Origin: Bosea vaviloviae
Lineage (GTDB): Bacteria; Pseudomonadota; Alphaproteobacteria; Rhizobiales; Beijerinckiaceae
Assembly (NCBI RefSeq): GCF_001741865.1
Contig: NZ_CP017147.1
Coordinates: forward strand, 2,471,001 to 2,535,000
Direction of reading: 5' to 3'
DNA: 64,000 nt
Positions 34,033-42,408 of the stretch are shown one piece after another. Every line of letters begins with the position of its first letter. Position 1 is the first letter of the stretch. The translations under genes were made by a program, and so were the position numbers. Below the pieces are notes generated by a model. It saw nothing but the letters and a program-made list of their open reading frames with translations, ran no database searches and was not told the origin of the DNA.

Positions 34033-34368
34033 ATGGCGCGCCTCACGAGCGATTTCTGGGTCTCGGCCTATCTGCGCCAGGCCGCACATGACGGGCTGGT
34101 CGCGGTGTTGCGCCGGCGCGGCGCGAGCGAGGCCGGCGCGATATTCGTCAAGCTCGATCGCCTCGACGGTACCGCGGCGCTCTATGGCCCCGCGCCGCAA
34201 TCGCTGGCTGATGACGAGGGTAACCGGCGCTTCCAGCTCATCCTGGATGCGGATCCGGGCTCGATCGAGGAGCGCGTCGCCCGCGAGCGGCGCTTCGATT
34301 CCGATCTCTGGCTGGTCGAGATCGAGAACCGGCAGGGCGACCCCAGGCTCGATCTCGTCGAAGCCTGA
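34033..34368 (+). CDS. DUF1491 family protein
   Basis: A 111-residue cytoplasmic protein with the DUF1491 pattern: LTSDFWVSAYLRQAAHDGL, then RRRGASEAGAIFVKLDRLDG and ERRFDSDLWLVEIENR. The family is almost confined to alphaproteobacteria and has no known function. It converges with the DUF2336 gene, stops 9 bp apart. Length is normal. Confidence 0.88.
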   Translation: MARLTSDFWVSAYLRQAAHDGLVAVLRRRGASEAGAIFVKLDRLDGTAALYGPAPQSLADDEGNRRFQLILDADPGSIEERVARERRFDSDLWLVEIENRQGDPRLDLVEA

Positions 34369-34377
34369 TCTGGTCGG

Positions 34378-35508
34378 TCAGCCCTCGCGCCGCAGGCCGA
34401 GCTTGCGCATGACATCGGAGATGAGCGTCTGGCTCTCCGGCTTGGCGGCGCCGCCGCGATTTGGCGAATTGCTCGGATCCATCGCCGGCTGATGCCGGCC
34501 CCTGCGGTTGACGACCGGCGCACGCACGCCCGCGACCTGCATGATGATCCGCAGCGCCACCGCCGGCCTCACCAGGCGCATCAGGGCGACGAGGGCGAAG
34601 ATGCGGTCGACCGAATGGGCCGCTTCGTCGCCGAGCCTGATCATAAAACGCGTCGCGTCCTCAACGCTCGCCCCGGCCGCCGTCAACGCCAGCGCCGCGA
34701 GATCGCGCGATGTGTCCGCTTCCATCGCTTCCGCCAGGGCCTGCCCGCCGCCGACATAGCTCGCGATCGCGCCGAATGCGCCGGCGGGATCGTCGCTCAC
34801 CGTGGCGAGCCAGCCCGCAAAGAGCTCCGGCGCGAGTTGCGGCCGGCGCTCCGCCGGGGCGAAGGACTCCAGCGCCGTCAGCGATTCGATGATCGCGGTT
34901 TTCCGTTGGGGGCCGGCCTGCAGATAAAGCGGCGCCAGGTCCGCGCTGGCGATGTCGGGCCGCGCCAGAAGGAGCTGGGCGTAGGAGGGCTCGGTGCGCG
35001 AGCGCGCGAGCAGCTGGTCGAGCACCATGTGGGACAGGGGCGAGGCGGCATTGGCGATCAGCGCCAGATCGACCGGGCGCAGGTCGCGATCGGCCAGGAT
35101 CAGGGCCGCCGTCGCGGTCAGATCCGCGCGTTCCGCGATAGCGAGCGCGATCTCGTCATCGCCTTGTTCCGCCAGGGCCTCGATTTCCGTGGTGGGGAGC
35201 GGCATGCCATGACGCAGCAGCGCAACGACGACCGCGCCGCCGCGCGACTTCAGGGCCTGCAGCACGGATACAGGTGCGTAACGCCAGCCGGCCAGCTTGC
35301 GCGCCAGGATCACGGCCGTGGCGTCGTCGATGGCGGGAATCAGAGCCTCCCCCATCTCGCGGAAGGCGTCGAGATCCTCCTGCGGCGGCCTGGGCAAGGA
35401 CATCAGCAGATCGGCCTTCACCCGCAGCGAAACCTGGCTGAGATCGAGCCCGCCATCGCGCGCAAGGCGGGCGAGCTGGGCAAGTTCGGAGGTGATACGC
35501 GAGGGCAT
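34378..35508 (-). CDS. DUF2336 domain-containing protein
   Basis: A 376-residue protein built of helical repeats (LARLARDGGLDLSQVSLRVK, GEALIPAIDDATAVILARKL) with the DUF2336 layout, an alphaproteobacterial family with no settled role. No membrane segments. It is the first gene leftward from a perfect CtrA-type site at 35563, which suggests cell-cycle-timed expression. The C-terminal tail (RGRHQPAMDPSNSPNRGG) looks disordered. Confidence 0.82.
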   Translation of the reverse strand: MPSRITSELAQLARLARDGGLDLSQVSLRVKADLLMSLPRPPQEDLDAFREMGEALIPAIDDATAVILARKLAGWRYAPVSVLQALKSRGGAVVVALLRHGMPLPTTEIEALAEQGDDEIALAIAERADLTATAALILADRDLRPVDLALIANAASPLSHMVLDQLLARSRTEPSYAQLLLARPDIASADLAPLYLQAGPQRKTAIIESLTALESFAPAERRPQLAPELFAGWLATVSDDPAGAFGAIASYVGGGQALAEAMEADTSRDLAALALTAAGASVEDATRFMIRLGDEAAHSVDRIFALVALMRLVRPAVALRIIMQVAGVRAPVVNRRGRHQPAMDPSNSPNRGGAAKPESQTLISDVMRKLGLRREG

Positions 35509-35562
35509 GAAGGGAACTCTGTGCGGAATTTCGATGGTCTCGCCATCCTAACCCGCGAGGCT

Positions 35563-35578
35563 TTAAGAGGGTGTTAAC
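35563..35578. promoter_or_regulatory. Predicted CtrA-binding site between DUF2336 gene and the next operon
   Basis: TTAAGAGGGTGTTAAC is a perfect TTAA-N7-TTAAC match. It lies 54 bp upstream of the DUF2336 start and 184 bp upstream of the + strand small gene at 35762. Confidence 0.65.
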
Positions 35579-35761
35579 CATGTCGAGGCCTGATGCGGAC
35601 AGGAGGGCCTAAGCGTCGATGCGGGTTCTGCCCCGTATGGCTCGAAACCCTGCTGACAACCGCGATCCGGAGCGGGCTTAAGGTGGGGAATTCGGTTTTC
35701 CGCAAGAGAGCCCGCTTCCGTTTCCAAAAGCTCAAGGCGCCAGACAAGGAGGCGCGTCATA

Positions 35762-35986
35762 ATGGCCGATGTCATTCCGTTTGCGTCTCGTCCCAAGTTT
35801 GCGTCTCAGGCGGCGCCGACCTCGCAGGAGAGCCCCCCGGTTCGCGGGACGGCGATGATCCTGTTCTTCACCGGCGTGCGCTACGAGCGCCAGGCCGAGG
35901 CCGCCGCGATCGACCGACGGGCACCGCGCAAGCGCCGCGCCACGCCGCGGCAAGGCCGCGCGAAAAGCGCTGGGCAGCCGGCGTGA
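35762..35986 (+). CDS. Small hypothetical protein
   Basis: A 74-residue cytoplasmic protein with a short N-terminal motif MADVIPFASRPKF, an MILFFTGVRYERQ segment, and a strongly basic C-terminus (RRAPRKRRATPRQGRAK). Small proteins with this pattern are found in Rhizobiales; none has a known role that I can name. AAGGAGG lies ten bases before the ATG. It overlaps the next gene by 4 bp (GTGA). Confidence 0.75.
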   Translation: MADVIPFASRPKFASQAAPTSQESPPVRGTAMILFFTGVRYERQAEAAAIDRRAPRKRRATPRQGRAKSAGQPA

Positions 35987-36762
35987 GGACCGCTTGCCGA
36001 AGCCTGGCTGTGCTGCTCGCCCTGGCGGGAGGCGCCTGCACGGGCGATCTGGGACGGCCACGTCCGAATCTCTGGAGCGATACGATCGCGCCGCAGGCCG
36101 GTTTCTGGTCGGCGACTTTTCGTGGCGAGGCGGCCTCCTATTTCAGGATGACCGATGACGAGGAGCAGTTGCGCGACAGGGCCTGGCGGCTGGTCATGCC
36201 GGCGCATGAGCGCAACCTGTTCGAGCGCCAGGTCTCCGATCTCGCTCATGCGCGCATCCTGCCGGTCGCGGTGCAGTCGAACGCGGCATCCGATTATTTT
36301 CGCGGCCTGACCGGAGGCTCCTATGCCTCGCAGGCCTCGCGCTACAACAGGCTCGCCGAGGATGCGAATGCCGACCGCCTGCTGGTCACGCCGTTTCGCG
36401 GCAATGCGGCGCGCGTCGTGGCGGCTGATCGCGTGCGCATGCGCACCGTCGAAGGTTCGCCTTTGGTGCCGCCCGAGAAGGCCGACCCCGCCATGGCCCG
36501 CGTCGTCGAGAATGAGGGGCTGATCCTCTGGGTCTGCGAACGCGTGGGCTTCCGGATCGAAAGCTACCGCTACGCGCTGGCAAACCTCGTGGTCGAGATG
36601 CCGTCGCGCGAGGCGATCAAGGCTGAGCGCAGCATCATGGCGCTGGAGGCGGAGGCAGGGCCGCTATGCAAGCTGCCGCTCATCGGCGCCTTCGGCGGGG
36701 CCGGGCGCGCGCAGGAGCCTGCCGAGAAGGCGCCAAAGCCGCCGGTCGTCTACAAGGGCTGA
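35983..36762 (+). CDS. Hypothetical lipoprotein
   Basis: A 259-residue protein with a lipoprotein signal (SLAVLLALAGGACTG, lipobox Cys about residue 18). The mature part has DEEQLRDRAWRLVMPAHE and VENEGLILWVCERVGFRIES, which I do not place in a family. It would sit in the cell envelope. GTG 35983 is chosen because it gives a correct signal and the GTGA overlap with the preceding gene; the frame is open from 35593 but in wrong context. Confidence 0.75.
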   Translation: MRTACRSLAVLLALAGGACTGDLGRPRPNLWSDTIAPQAGFWSATFRGEAASYFRMTDDEEQLRDRAWRLVMPAHERNLFERQVSDLAHARILPVAVQSNAASDYFRGLTGGSYASQASRYNRLAEDANADRLLVTPFRGNAARVVAADRVRMRTVEGSPLVPPEKADPAMARVVENEGLILWVCERVGFRIESYRYALANLVVEMPSREAIKAERSIMALEAEAGPLCKLPLIGAFGGAGRAQEPAEKAPKPPVVYKG

Positions 36763-37422
36763 TCATTCGGCGAGGCCGCAGGCGACACCGCTCGCCAGCG
36801 CCCCGGCGTCCTCGCGGTCCGAGGGCCGCTTCGCCAGCACGCGGGCGACGATCAGGCCCTGCATCGTGTCGGAGACGATGCGCAATTCACGCACGGCCTC
36901 GCCCTCCTCATCGCGCGCGGCCCGCTCGTCGCGCTGTTCCTCCGTCATCACCAGGAACTCGACCACACCGCGGATCGCGGCGCGGTCGGTGATGGCGTAG
37001 AGCACGCCGCCGCCGCGCCGGTGCAGCGTCAGTCCGAGCGGCAATGTGCCGGTGCGCGCGACGACGCGCATCGGGCCGGCGGAGAGATCGTAGCTGCAGA
37101 TTGCGGTCACAGCCGCAGGATCGGCCTCGCGCGGCACGGGCAGTCCGCTATCGGCGCTGCGCGGCGAGACCAGCTCGGCATGGCCGCTAGTGCCCAGGGA
37201 GAGATAGGCGCTGGTGGCGTCGCTGTTCGAGAGGAGCGGGATCAGCAGCACCGTGACGATGTGGACGATGCCGGCGAGCACCAGCCCCGCGATCGTTCCA
37301 TAGGCGAGGCGCCGCGCCGCGCCGATGATCCGCATCGGCCAACGCCGCCGCGGCATTGCCTCAGTCTGGCTCGGGAGCACCGGAGCCGCCTCGCGTTCGG
37401 GAGACTGGTCGAGCGTCGTCAT
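36763..37422 (-). CDS. DUF1254-type membrane protein
   Basis: A 219-residue protein with a cytoplasmic N-terminus of about 38 residues, one membrane segment (GTIAGLVLAGIVHIVTVLLI) and a periplasmic part with SNSDATSAYLSLGTSGHAEL, which resembles the DUF1254 group. It is coupled to the DUF1214-type gene upstream (stop and start share one base), and these two domains often occur as neighbours. Role unknown; the periplasmic location is inferred from topology. Confidence 0.75.
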   Translation of the reverse strand: MTTLDQSPEREAAPVLPSQTEAMPRRRWPMRIIGAARRLAYGTIAGLVLAGIVHIVTVLLIPLLSNSDATSAYLSLGTSGHAELVSPRSADSGLPVPREADPAAVTAICSYDLSAGPMRVVARTGTLPLGLTLHRRGGGVLYAITDRAAIRGVVEFLVMTEEQRDERAARDEEGEAVRELRIVSDTMQGLIVARVLAKRPSDREDAGALASGVACGLAE

Positions 37423-37994
37423 CAGCAGCCGAGCCGGGCGATGCCGGGCAGGACATCGGGCCGCAATTCGCCGGCCTGGCTCGAAATCGGCGTGTCGTAG
37501 AGCCGCAGCCGGAGCTGGAAACGCCCGCTACCCGGCAGCGGCAGCCAGTTCCCGGTCTGCGGCTCGGCCGCCGCCGTGATGCGTAAGGCGCCGCTCTCCT
37601 CGCGGACGACTTCCGCATCGGTGAAGCCGCTGCGGTCGAGCGGCAGGCGGAACGGCCGCCCATCCATGTCGCTGACGCTCACTGACCAGCCGCGCGTCGT
37701 CGGCGTCGCTCCCGAGAGCAGATAGCGGCAACGCCCGTCGAGCGCCTGGCCGCGATCATCGCGGCTCGCGATCAGTTCGAGGCCTTCGCCCGCGCCCAGC
37801 GGCAGATGGACGCCGCGCGCCAGATAAGCGCGCATATAGGGGTCGACATCGCGCCCACCACCGCGCGGCCAGGCGTCCCACGGGCCGATCCGGACCATGC
37901 CGAGCAGAGGCCTGCCGGCGACGGCGAAATGGGCTGAGCCGAGCCCCAGCCCGGCACCGAGTGCAATGACGTAAGCGAGATCCAGCGCGCGCAT
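37422..37994 (-). CDS. DUF1214 domain-containing protein
   Basis: A 190-residue protein with an N-terminal signal or anchor (LDLAYVIALGAGLGLGSAHF) and a DUF1214-type body: GPWDAWPRGGGRDVDPYMRA, GRCRYLLSGATPTTRGWSVS and a terminal LRLYDTPISSQAGE. The family is predicted periplasmic with unknown function. It is the first gene of a two-gene unit with the DUF1254 protein. Confidence 0.8.
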   Translation of the reverse strand: MRALDLAYVIALGAGLGLGSAHFAVAGRPLLGMVRIGPWDAWPRGGGRDVDPYMRAYLARGVHLPLGAGEGLELIASRDDRGQALDGRCRYLLSGATPTTRGWSVSVSDMDGRPFRLPLDRSGFTDAEVVREESGALRITAAAEPQTGNWLPLPGSGRFQLRLRLYDTPISSQAGELRPDVLPGIARLGC

Positions 37995-38068
37995 GGCCTT
38001 GCTGTCCGAACCGGCTGACGACAGGCCGGCGGCCGGAGTTGAGCCAGCCCGGCCGTTTCCGTCAAGCT

Positions 38069-38115
38069 AGAGCGTTTTCGAGCGAAGTGGACACCGGTTC
38101 GCTCGAAAACGCTCT
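38069..38115. repeat. AGAGCGTTTTCGAG-family palindrome, short form
   Basis: AGAGCGTTTTCGAGCGAA pairs with TTCGCTCGAAAACGCTCT around GTGGACACCGG. It is a simpler relative of the units at 17406 and 19159. Confidence 0.85.
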
Positions 38116-38161
38116 CGCTTCCAGGTTCAGGGCGCCGGGATCGCGTGCGCTTTCCGCGCAG

Positions 38162-38265
38162 CCTGATCCGTCATTGCGAGCGAAGCGAAGCAATCCAGGA
38201 GGCCTCGCTCTGCGTCCTCCTGGATTGCTTCGTCGCTCACGCTCCTCGCAATGACGGATCAGGCC
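38162..38265. repeat. REP-like palindrome, CGTCATTGCGAGC family
   Basis: The outer arms CCTGATCCGTCATTGCGAG and CTCGCAATGACGGATCAGG enclose GAAGCAATCCAGGAGG and CTCCTGGATTGCTTC. It lies 15 bp from the PBP1A stop. Confidence 0.88.
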
Positions 38266-38279
38266 GGATGGAAAACGCT

Positions 38280-40514
38280 TTAGCGCAGGCGCGTCTCGCG
38301 CCCGGGCGAAGAGACCTCGCGGATGCCGACCTGAATGGATGAGCCGCGCGCGCGGGCCGATTCTATCGTCTTGAACATGGCGCCGACCGCCGAGAGCACC
38401 TCGAAGGATTGTCGCGGCATATGGCCGGCGCCCGGGCCCGAAGCCGGGGCAACGCGCGACATCTCCGGGCCGCCCACTTTGGCGATCGTCATGGCCTTGG
38501 GGTCTGCGGCGGGTGTGAGGCCAGGGATCGGCTTCAGCTCGAGCCCCTGATGGGCGAACTGCATGATCTCCTTCCAGGCCATCGCCGGCAGGGAGCCGCC
38601 GGTCATGTTCGCGGTCTCGGATGAATCGTCATTGCCGAACCAGACCGCGCCGACGAGGTTGCCGGAGAAGCCGACATACCAGGCGTCCTTGTAGCCGTTC
38701 GTGGTGCCGGTCTTGCCGGCGGTCACGACGCCGTCCAGCGCTGCGCGCCGGCCGGTGCCTTCGGTCGGCACCTTGGCGAGCATGAAGTTCATGTCCTGCG
38801 CCACCTGGGTGCTGAGGACCTGCTCCGGGGCCGGCTCGTCGCGGTCGTGCCGGTAGATCTCCTCGCCCTGCGAGTTGCGGATCTCGATCGCGACATAGGG
38901 TTTCGCGCGCTTGCCGCCATTGGCGAAGACCGAGTAACCGGCCGCCATGTCGATCACCGTGACCTCGGCCGCGCCGATCGGCAGGGACACCGTGTCGGTC
39001 AGCGGCGTGGTCAGGCCCATGGCCCGGCTGGTCTCGATGATCTTCATCCGGCCGATGCGGGCGGCGCGGGCCTCATGCGTCTCGCCGGTCGCCTTGCCCA
39101 TCGCAATCGACATCTGCACCGGGATCGTATTGATCGATTTCGCCAGCGCCACGGTCAGCGGTATCGAGCCGGCATAGGAGCGCCCGTAATTGTTCGGGCA
39201 CCAGTTGCCGATGCAGATCGGGCGGTCGGTGACGACGGTGCTGGGCCGGTAAAGACCGGACGACAGCGCCGCCGCATAGACGAAGGGCTTGAAGGACGAT
39301 CCCGGCTGCCGCAGGCTCGACGTCGCGCGGTTGAACTGGCTGATGCCATAGTCGCGTCCGCCGACCATGGCCCGCACCGCCCCGTCCGGGTCCATCACGG
39401 TCGTCGCGGCCTGCTTGACCCGGTAGGCGGGGCCGTTCTGGCGCAGGACCTGCTCGATCGCCTTCTCCGCCTGTCCCTGGATCGCGGGATCATGCGGCGT
39501 CTTCACGGTCAGCACCCGGTCCGAGCCGATCTTGCCCTCGTCGGCCAGGTGCTTGATCTCGTCGAAGGCCCAGTCGAGATAGTAATCCGGGTTGGAATCG
39601 CGCCGCCTGTCGACTGGCGTGGCCGGGTTGCGTTTGGCGCTGTCGATCTGGCCCGCCGTCAGGAAGCCGGCATCGACCATCGCGTTCAGCACGTCGCCGG
39701 CGCGCGCGCGGGCAGCGGGCAGGTTGACATGGGGCGCGTATTTCGTTGGCGCCTTGAACAGGCCGGCCAGCATCGCGGCTTCCGCAAGCGACACGTCCTT
39801 GACCGATTTGCCGAAGTAATACTCCGCCGCCGCCGCCACGCCGAAGGTGCCGCCGCCCATATAGGCGCGGTCGAGATAGAGCTTCAGGATCTCGTTCTTG
39901 CTCAATCGGGCTTCCAGCCAGAGCGCCAGGAAGGCTTCCTTGATCTTGCGGTCGAGCGAGCGCTCGTTGCTGAGGAACAGGTTCTTGGCGAGCTGCTGCG
40001 TCAGCGAGGAGCCGCCCTGGACGACGCCGGAGGCGCGCGCATTGACCGTCATGGCCCGCAGCGTGCCGAAAATGTCGATGCCGAAATGGTCGTAGAAGCG
40101 GCGGTCCTCGGTTGCCAGGACCGCCTTGACCAGATGGTCGGGCATCTCCTCGAGCTTCAGCGAGTCGTCATGGCGCGCGCCGCGATGGCCGAGCTCCGAG
40201 CCATAGCGGTCGAGGAAGGTCACGGCGAAGACCTGGTTCTTCAGCGCCTCGTCGCGGCCTTCCCGGAAGGAGGGGAGCGCCAGGGAGAGCATCAGCAGGC
40301 TGCCGACGACGCCGAGATTCAGGCCCTCGCTGGCGAATTCGGCGGCGATGCGCTTGCCGCCGGTGGCGGTGAAGCGGTCGGCGAAGCTGCGGATGCGCTC
40401 ATAAATCTCGCTGGCGCGGCGGCCCGAGCCCCAGAGTCCGGCATCGACCCATGAATCGACGCCCAGCGCGAAGCGCTTCAGACGTGTCCTCCAGCCTGCC
40501 TTCCTGAACTCCAT
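38280..40514 (-). CDS. Class A penicillin-binding protein (PBP1A family)
   Basis: A 744-residue bifunctional peptidoglycan synthase. An N-terminal membrane anchor lies near residues 63-80. The GT51 transglycosylase has its catalytic Glu136 in [14 protein letters not shown] and [15 protein letters not shown]. The transpeptidase shows SSFKPF (Ser near 406), KSIN and [17 protein letters not shown]. The start 40514 is chosen because the long open frame beyond it reads into unrelated DNA; GGAG lies some 16 bases upstream. It acts at the periplasmic face in cell wall elongation or repair. The tail (residues after about 660) is Pro/Gly-rich. Confidence 0.92.
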   Translation of the reverse strand: MEFRKAGWRTRLKRFALGVDSWVDAGLWGSGRRASEIYERIRSFADRFTATGGKRIAAEFASEGLNLGVVGSLLMLSLALPSFREGRDEALKNQVFAVTFLDRYGSELGHRGARHDDSLKLEEMPDHLVKAVLATEDRRFYDHFGIDIFGTLRAMTVNARASGVVQGGSSLTQQLAKNLFLSNERSLDRKIKEAFLALWLEARLSKNEILKLYLDRAYMGGGTFGVAAAAEYYFGKSVKDVSLAEAAMLAGLFKAPTKYAPHVNLPAARARAGDVLNAMVDAGFLTAGQIDSAKRNPATPVDRRRDSNPDYYLDWAFDEIKHLADEGKIGSDRVLTVKTPHDPAIQGQAEKAIEQVLRQNGPAYRVKQAATTVMDPDGAVRAMVGGRDYGISQFNRATSSLRQPGSSFKPFVYAAALSSGLYRPSTVVTDRPICIGNWCPNNYGRSYAGSIPLTVALAKSINTIPVQMSIAMGKATGETHEARAARIGRMKIIETSRAMGLTTPLTDTVSLPIGAAEVTVIDMAAGYSVFANGGKRAKPYVAIEIRNSQGEEIYRHDRDEPAPEQVLSTQVAQDMNFMLAKVPTEGTGRRAALDGVVTAGKTGTTNGYKDAWYVGFSGNLVGAVWFGNDDSSETANMTGGSLPAMAWKEIMQFAHQGLELKPIPGLTPAADPKAMTIAKVGGPEMSRVAPASGPGAGHMPRQSFEVLSAVGAMFKTIESARARGSSIQVGIREVSSPGRETRLR

Positions 40515-40803
40515 CGCCGTTCTGGAACTCCACGAGAGAGCTGCCGTCCGAAAGATCGCGTCACCGTCCTGCCGCGACGCGATCGCCTTGGCAACGCGAT
40601 CCACGACTGCAAACACATATGCGCCGCTTTGTCTCCAGGTAAGGGAGGAAACTGCGGGATCGATCGTTGTCCGCAGATTTCGGGCCTGCCCGAATCCGTC
40701 CCTTCCCAGAACAACTCCGCAACGATTATTCGGGGGGAGCCTCGCTTGGATGCGCGCTTGCGTCAGCTTCCCTCGCGAGGCGGGGCGGCGCATAAGCGCA
40801 GGC

Positions 40804-41304
40804 ATGACCGAGAAGCCGTCCCCGACCGAGCCCTTCTGGCGCACGACCTCGCTCGAGGAGATGAGCAAGGAGCAATGGGAATCGCTCTGCGACGGTTGCG
40901 GTCGCTGCTGCCTGATCAAGCTCGAGGATGAGGATAGCGGCGAGATCCTCGCGACCAATGTCGGCTGCCGCCTGTTCGATGCCGGCTCCTGCCGCTGCAA
41001 GGACTACCCCAACCGCTCCAGCATCGTGCCCGATTGCATCACATTGACGCCGGCCTCGGTCCGCACGCTGCGCTGGTTGCCGCCGACCTGCGCCTATCGG
41101 CTGGTCGCGACGGGGCGCGATCTGCCCTGGTGGCACCCCCTGGTCTCGGGCGATCCGCGCACCGTGGTCGAGGCGGGCGTGTCGGTGAAGGGGCGCGTCT
41201 CCGGCAGCGAGGACGAGGTCTCTGAGGATGACCTGCCGGAGCGGATCGTCGCCTGGCCGCTGCGCTGGCCGCGCGCGGCGAAGAAGCGCAACGCTTCCGA
41301 ATGA
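40804..41304 (+). CDS. YcgN family cysteine-cluster protein
   Basis: A 166-residue cytoplasmic protein with the YcgN/UPF0260 Cys pattern: [17 protein letters not shown], then [19 protein letters not shown] and VPDCITLTP. These cysteines are thought to bind metal or an Fe-S centre, but the function is unknown. [16 protein letters not shown] is the normal N-terminus, so ATG 40804 is used although the frame is open from 40588. It is divergent from the PBP1A gene. Confidence 0.9.
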   Translation: MTEKPSPTEPFWRTTSLEEMSKEQWESLCDGCGRCCLIKLEDEDSGEILATNVGCRLFDAGSCRCKDYPNRSSIVPDCITLTPASVRTLRWLPPTCAYRLVATGRDLPWWHPLVSGDPRTVVEAGVSVKGRVSGSEDEVSEDDLPERIVAWPLRWPRAAKKRNASE

Positions 41305-41423
41305 GGGGCGGTGCATTCTGAAGAGTGCGCTCCGAGAACGATTGCTTCAGATAGGGTCGCGGCCCGAATGCGATCTTGCCCCGGGACCGGCCGCGGCTTG
41401 CCATTCGGCGTGAAGTTCTTATT

Positions 41424-41435
41424 CTTACCTGTAAG
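41424..41435 (+). promoter_or_regulatory. Inverted repeat, candidate autoregulatory operator of the toxin-antitoxin pair
   Basis: CTTAC-CT-GTAAG is a perfect 5-bp inverted repeat, 17 bp before the antitoxin start, next to a further GTAAG-like copy (GTAAGG at 41438). Antitoxin-toxin complexes of this class usually bind such sites. Confidence 0.45.
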
Positions 41436-41451
41436 AGTAAGGAATTTGTCG

Positions 41452-41685
41452 ATGCGCATCACCTCCAAAGGCCAGGTGACGATCCCGGCGGATATCCGCG
41501 AGAAGGCTGGGCTCCTGCCGGATACCGAGGTCGATTTCGAGTTCGATGGCAAGGTCGTGCGGATCATGCGCGCCAAATCCCGCAACAAGGCCGGCCGCGG
41601 CGACAAGCTGATTGCGCATATGCGCGGCCGGGGCGATGTCGCGATGAGCACCGCGGCCATCATGGCCTTGACCCGCGATGACTGA
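41452..41685 (+). CDS. AbrB/MazE-type antitoxin
   Basis: A 77-residue SpoVT-AbrB-fold DNA-binding antitoxin. MRITSKGQVTIPADIREKAG is the diagnostic swapped-hairpin motif and EVDFEFDGKVVRIMRA completes the fold. The C-terminal tail, KSRNKAGRGDKLIAHMRG onward, would bind the toxin. AAGGAA seven bases before ATG 41452 fixes the start. The PIN toxin gene begins 6 bp after its stop, so the two form one operon, probably self-repressed. Confidence 0.88.
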   Translation: MRITSKGQVTIPADIREKAGLLPDTEVDFEFDGKVVRIMRAKSRNKAGRGDKLIAHMRGRGDVAMSTAAIMALTRDD

Positions 41686-41691
41686 AACTGA

Positions 41692-42111
41692 ATGAGCGCG
41701 ATCCTGATCGACAGCAACGTCCTGCTCGACGTCATGAGCGAGGATCCGCAATGGTTTTCCTGGTCTGCCCAAGCGCTCTCGGAGGCGGCTGACAGCGCCC
41801 GGCTCGTCATCAACCCGATCATCTATGCCGAGGTCTCCGTGCGTTACTCGCGGATCGAGGATCTCGACCTCGCCTTGCCGAAGGCGATGATCGATCGCGA
41901 GGCGCTGCCCTATGAGGCAGCGTTTCTGGCGGGCAAGTGCTTCCTGGCCTATCGTCGCAAGGGCGGCACGAAGCAGGCGCCGCTGCCCGATTTTTTTATC
42001 GGCGCCCATGCCGCCATTTCCGGATATCGCCTGATGACGCGCGATCCGGCGCGCTATCGCTCCTATTTCCCGACCGTGCCGCTCGTGACGCCGGGTCCGC
42101 CGAAGTCATAG
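41692..42111 (+). CDS. PIN-domain ribonuclease toxin (VapC-like)
   Basis: A 139-residue PIN-domain protein expected to cut RNA when freed from its antitoxin. The first acidic residue is Asp7 in ILIDSNVLLDVMSED; a Glu follows in INPIIYAEVSVRY; the late acid is Asp in LPDFFIGAHAAISGYRLMTR, then RDPARYRSYFPTVPL. All acidic ligand positions appear intact, so the toxin looks active. Paired with an AbrB-type, not a classical VapB, antitoxin; both pairings exist. Confidence 0.9.
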   Translation: MSAILIDSNVLLDVMSEDPQWFSWSAQALSEAADSARLVINPIIYAEVSVRYSRIEDLDLALPKAMIDREALPYEAAFLAGKCFLAYRRKGGTKQAPLPDFFIGAHAAISGYRLMTRDPARYRSYFPTVPLVTPGPPKS

Positions 42112-42205
42112 CGGCCCGCTTCGGCTTTGCCGCGGCGGTCCGCTCATTGATTGTTCAGCTGCTTTTCGGCATGACCACGCCGTCTCCGCCGCGCGGTTGC
42201 TGCTT

Positions 42206-42256
42206 AGAGCAGGATGCGAAAAAGTGGGAACCGGTTTTTCGCATGGATCCTGCTCT
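42206..42256. repeat. Palindromic repeat, AGAGCAGGATC family, inverted orientation
   Basis: AGAGCAGGATGCGAAAAAGT, then GGGAACCGG and TTTTTCGCATGGATCCTGCTCT split as TTTTTCGCATGG and ATCCTGCTCT. It lies 95 bp past the toxin gene. Confidence 0.82.
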
Positions 42257-42408
42257 CGCTCTTTGTTGAGAGACGGATTCGGATTTCAGCTGGGATCACT
42301 GTGTGACCCCATCTGACATCATCCGGCTCTTGCGCCCGCGGCGCTTCGCTGGAAACTTTTGGATCGCCGTCGCATTGCTGCGGTTGGCTGGATGAAGAGG
42401 CATTGGTG

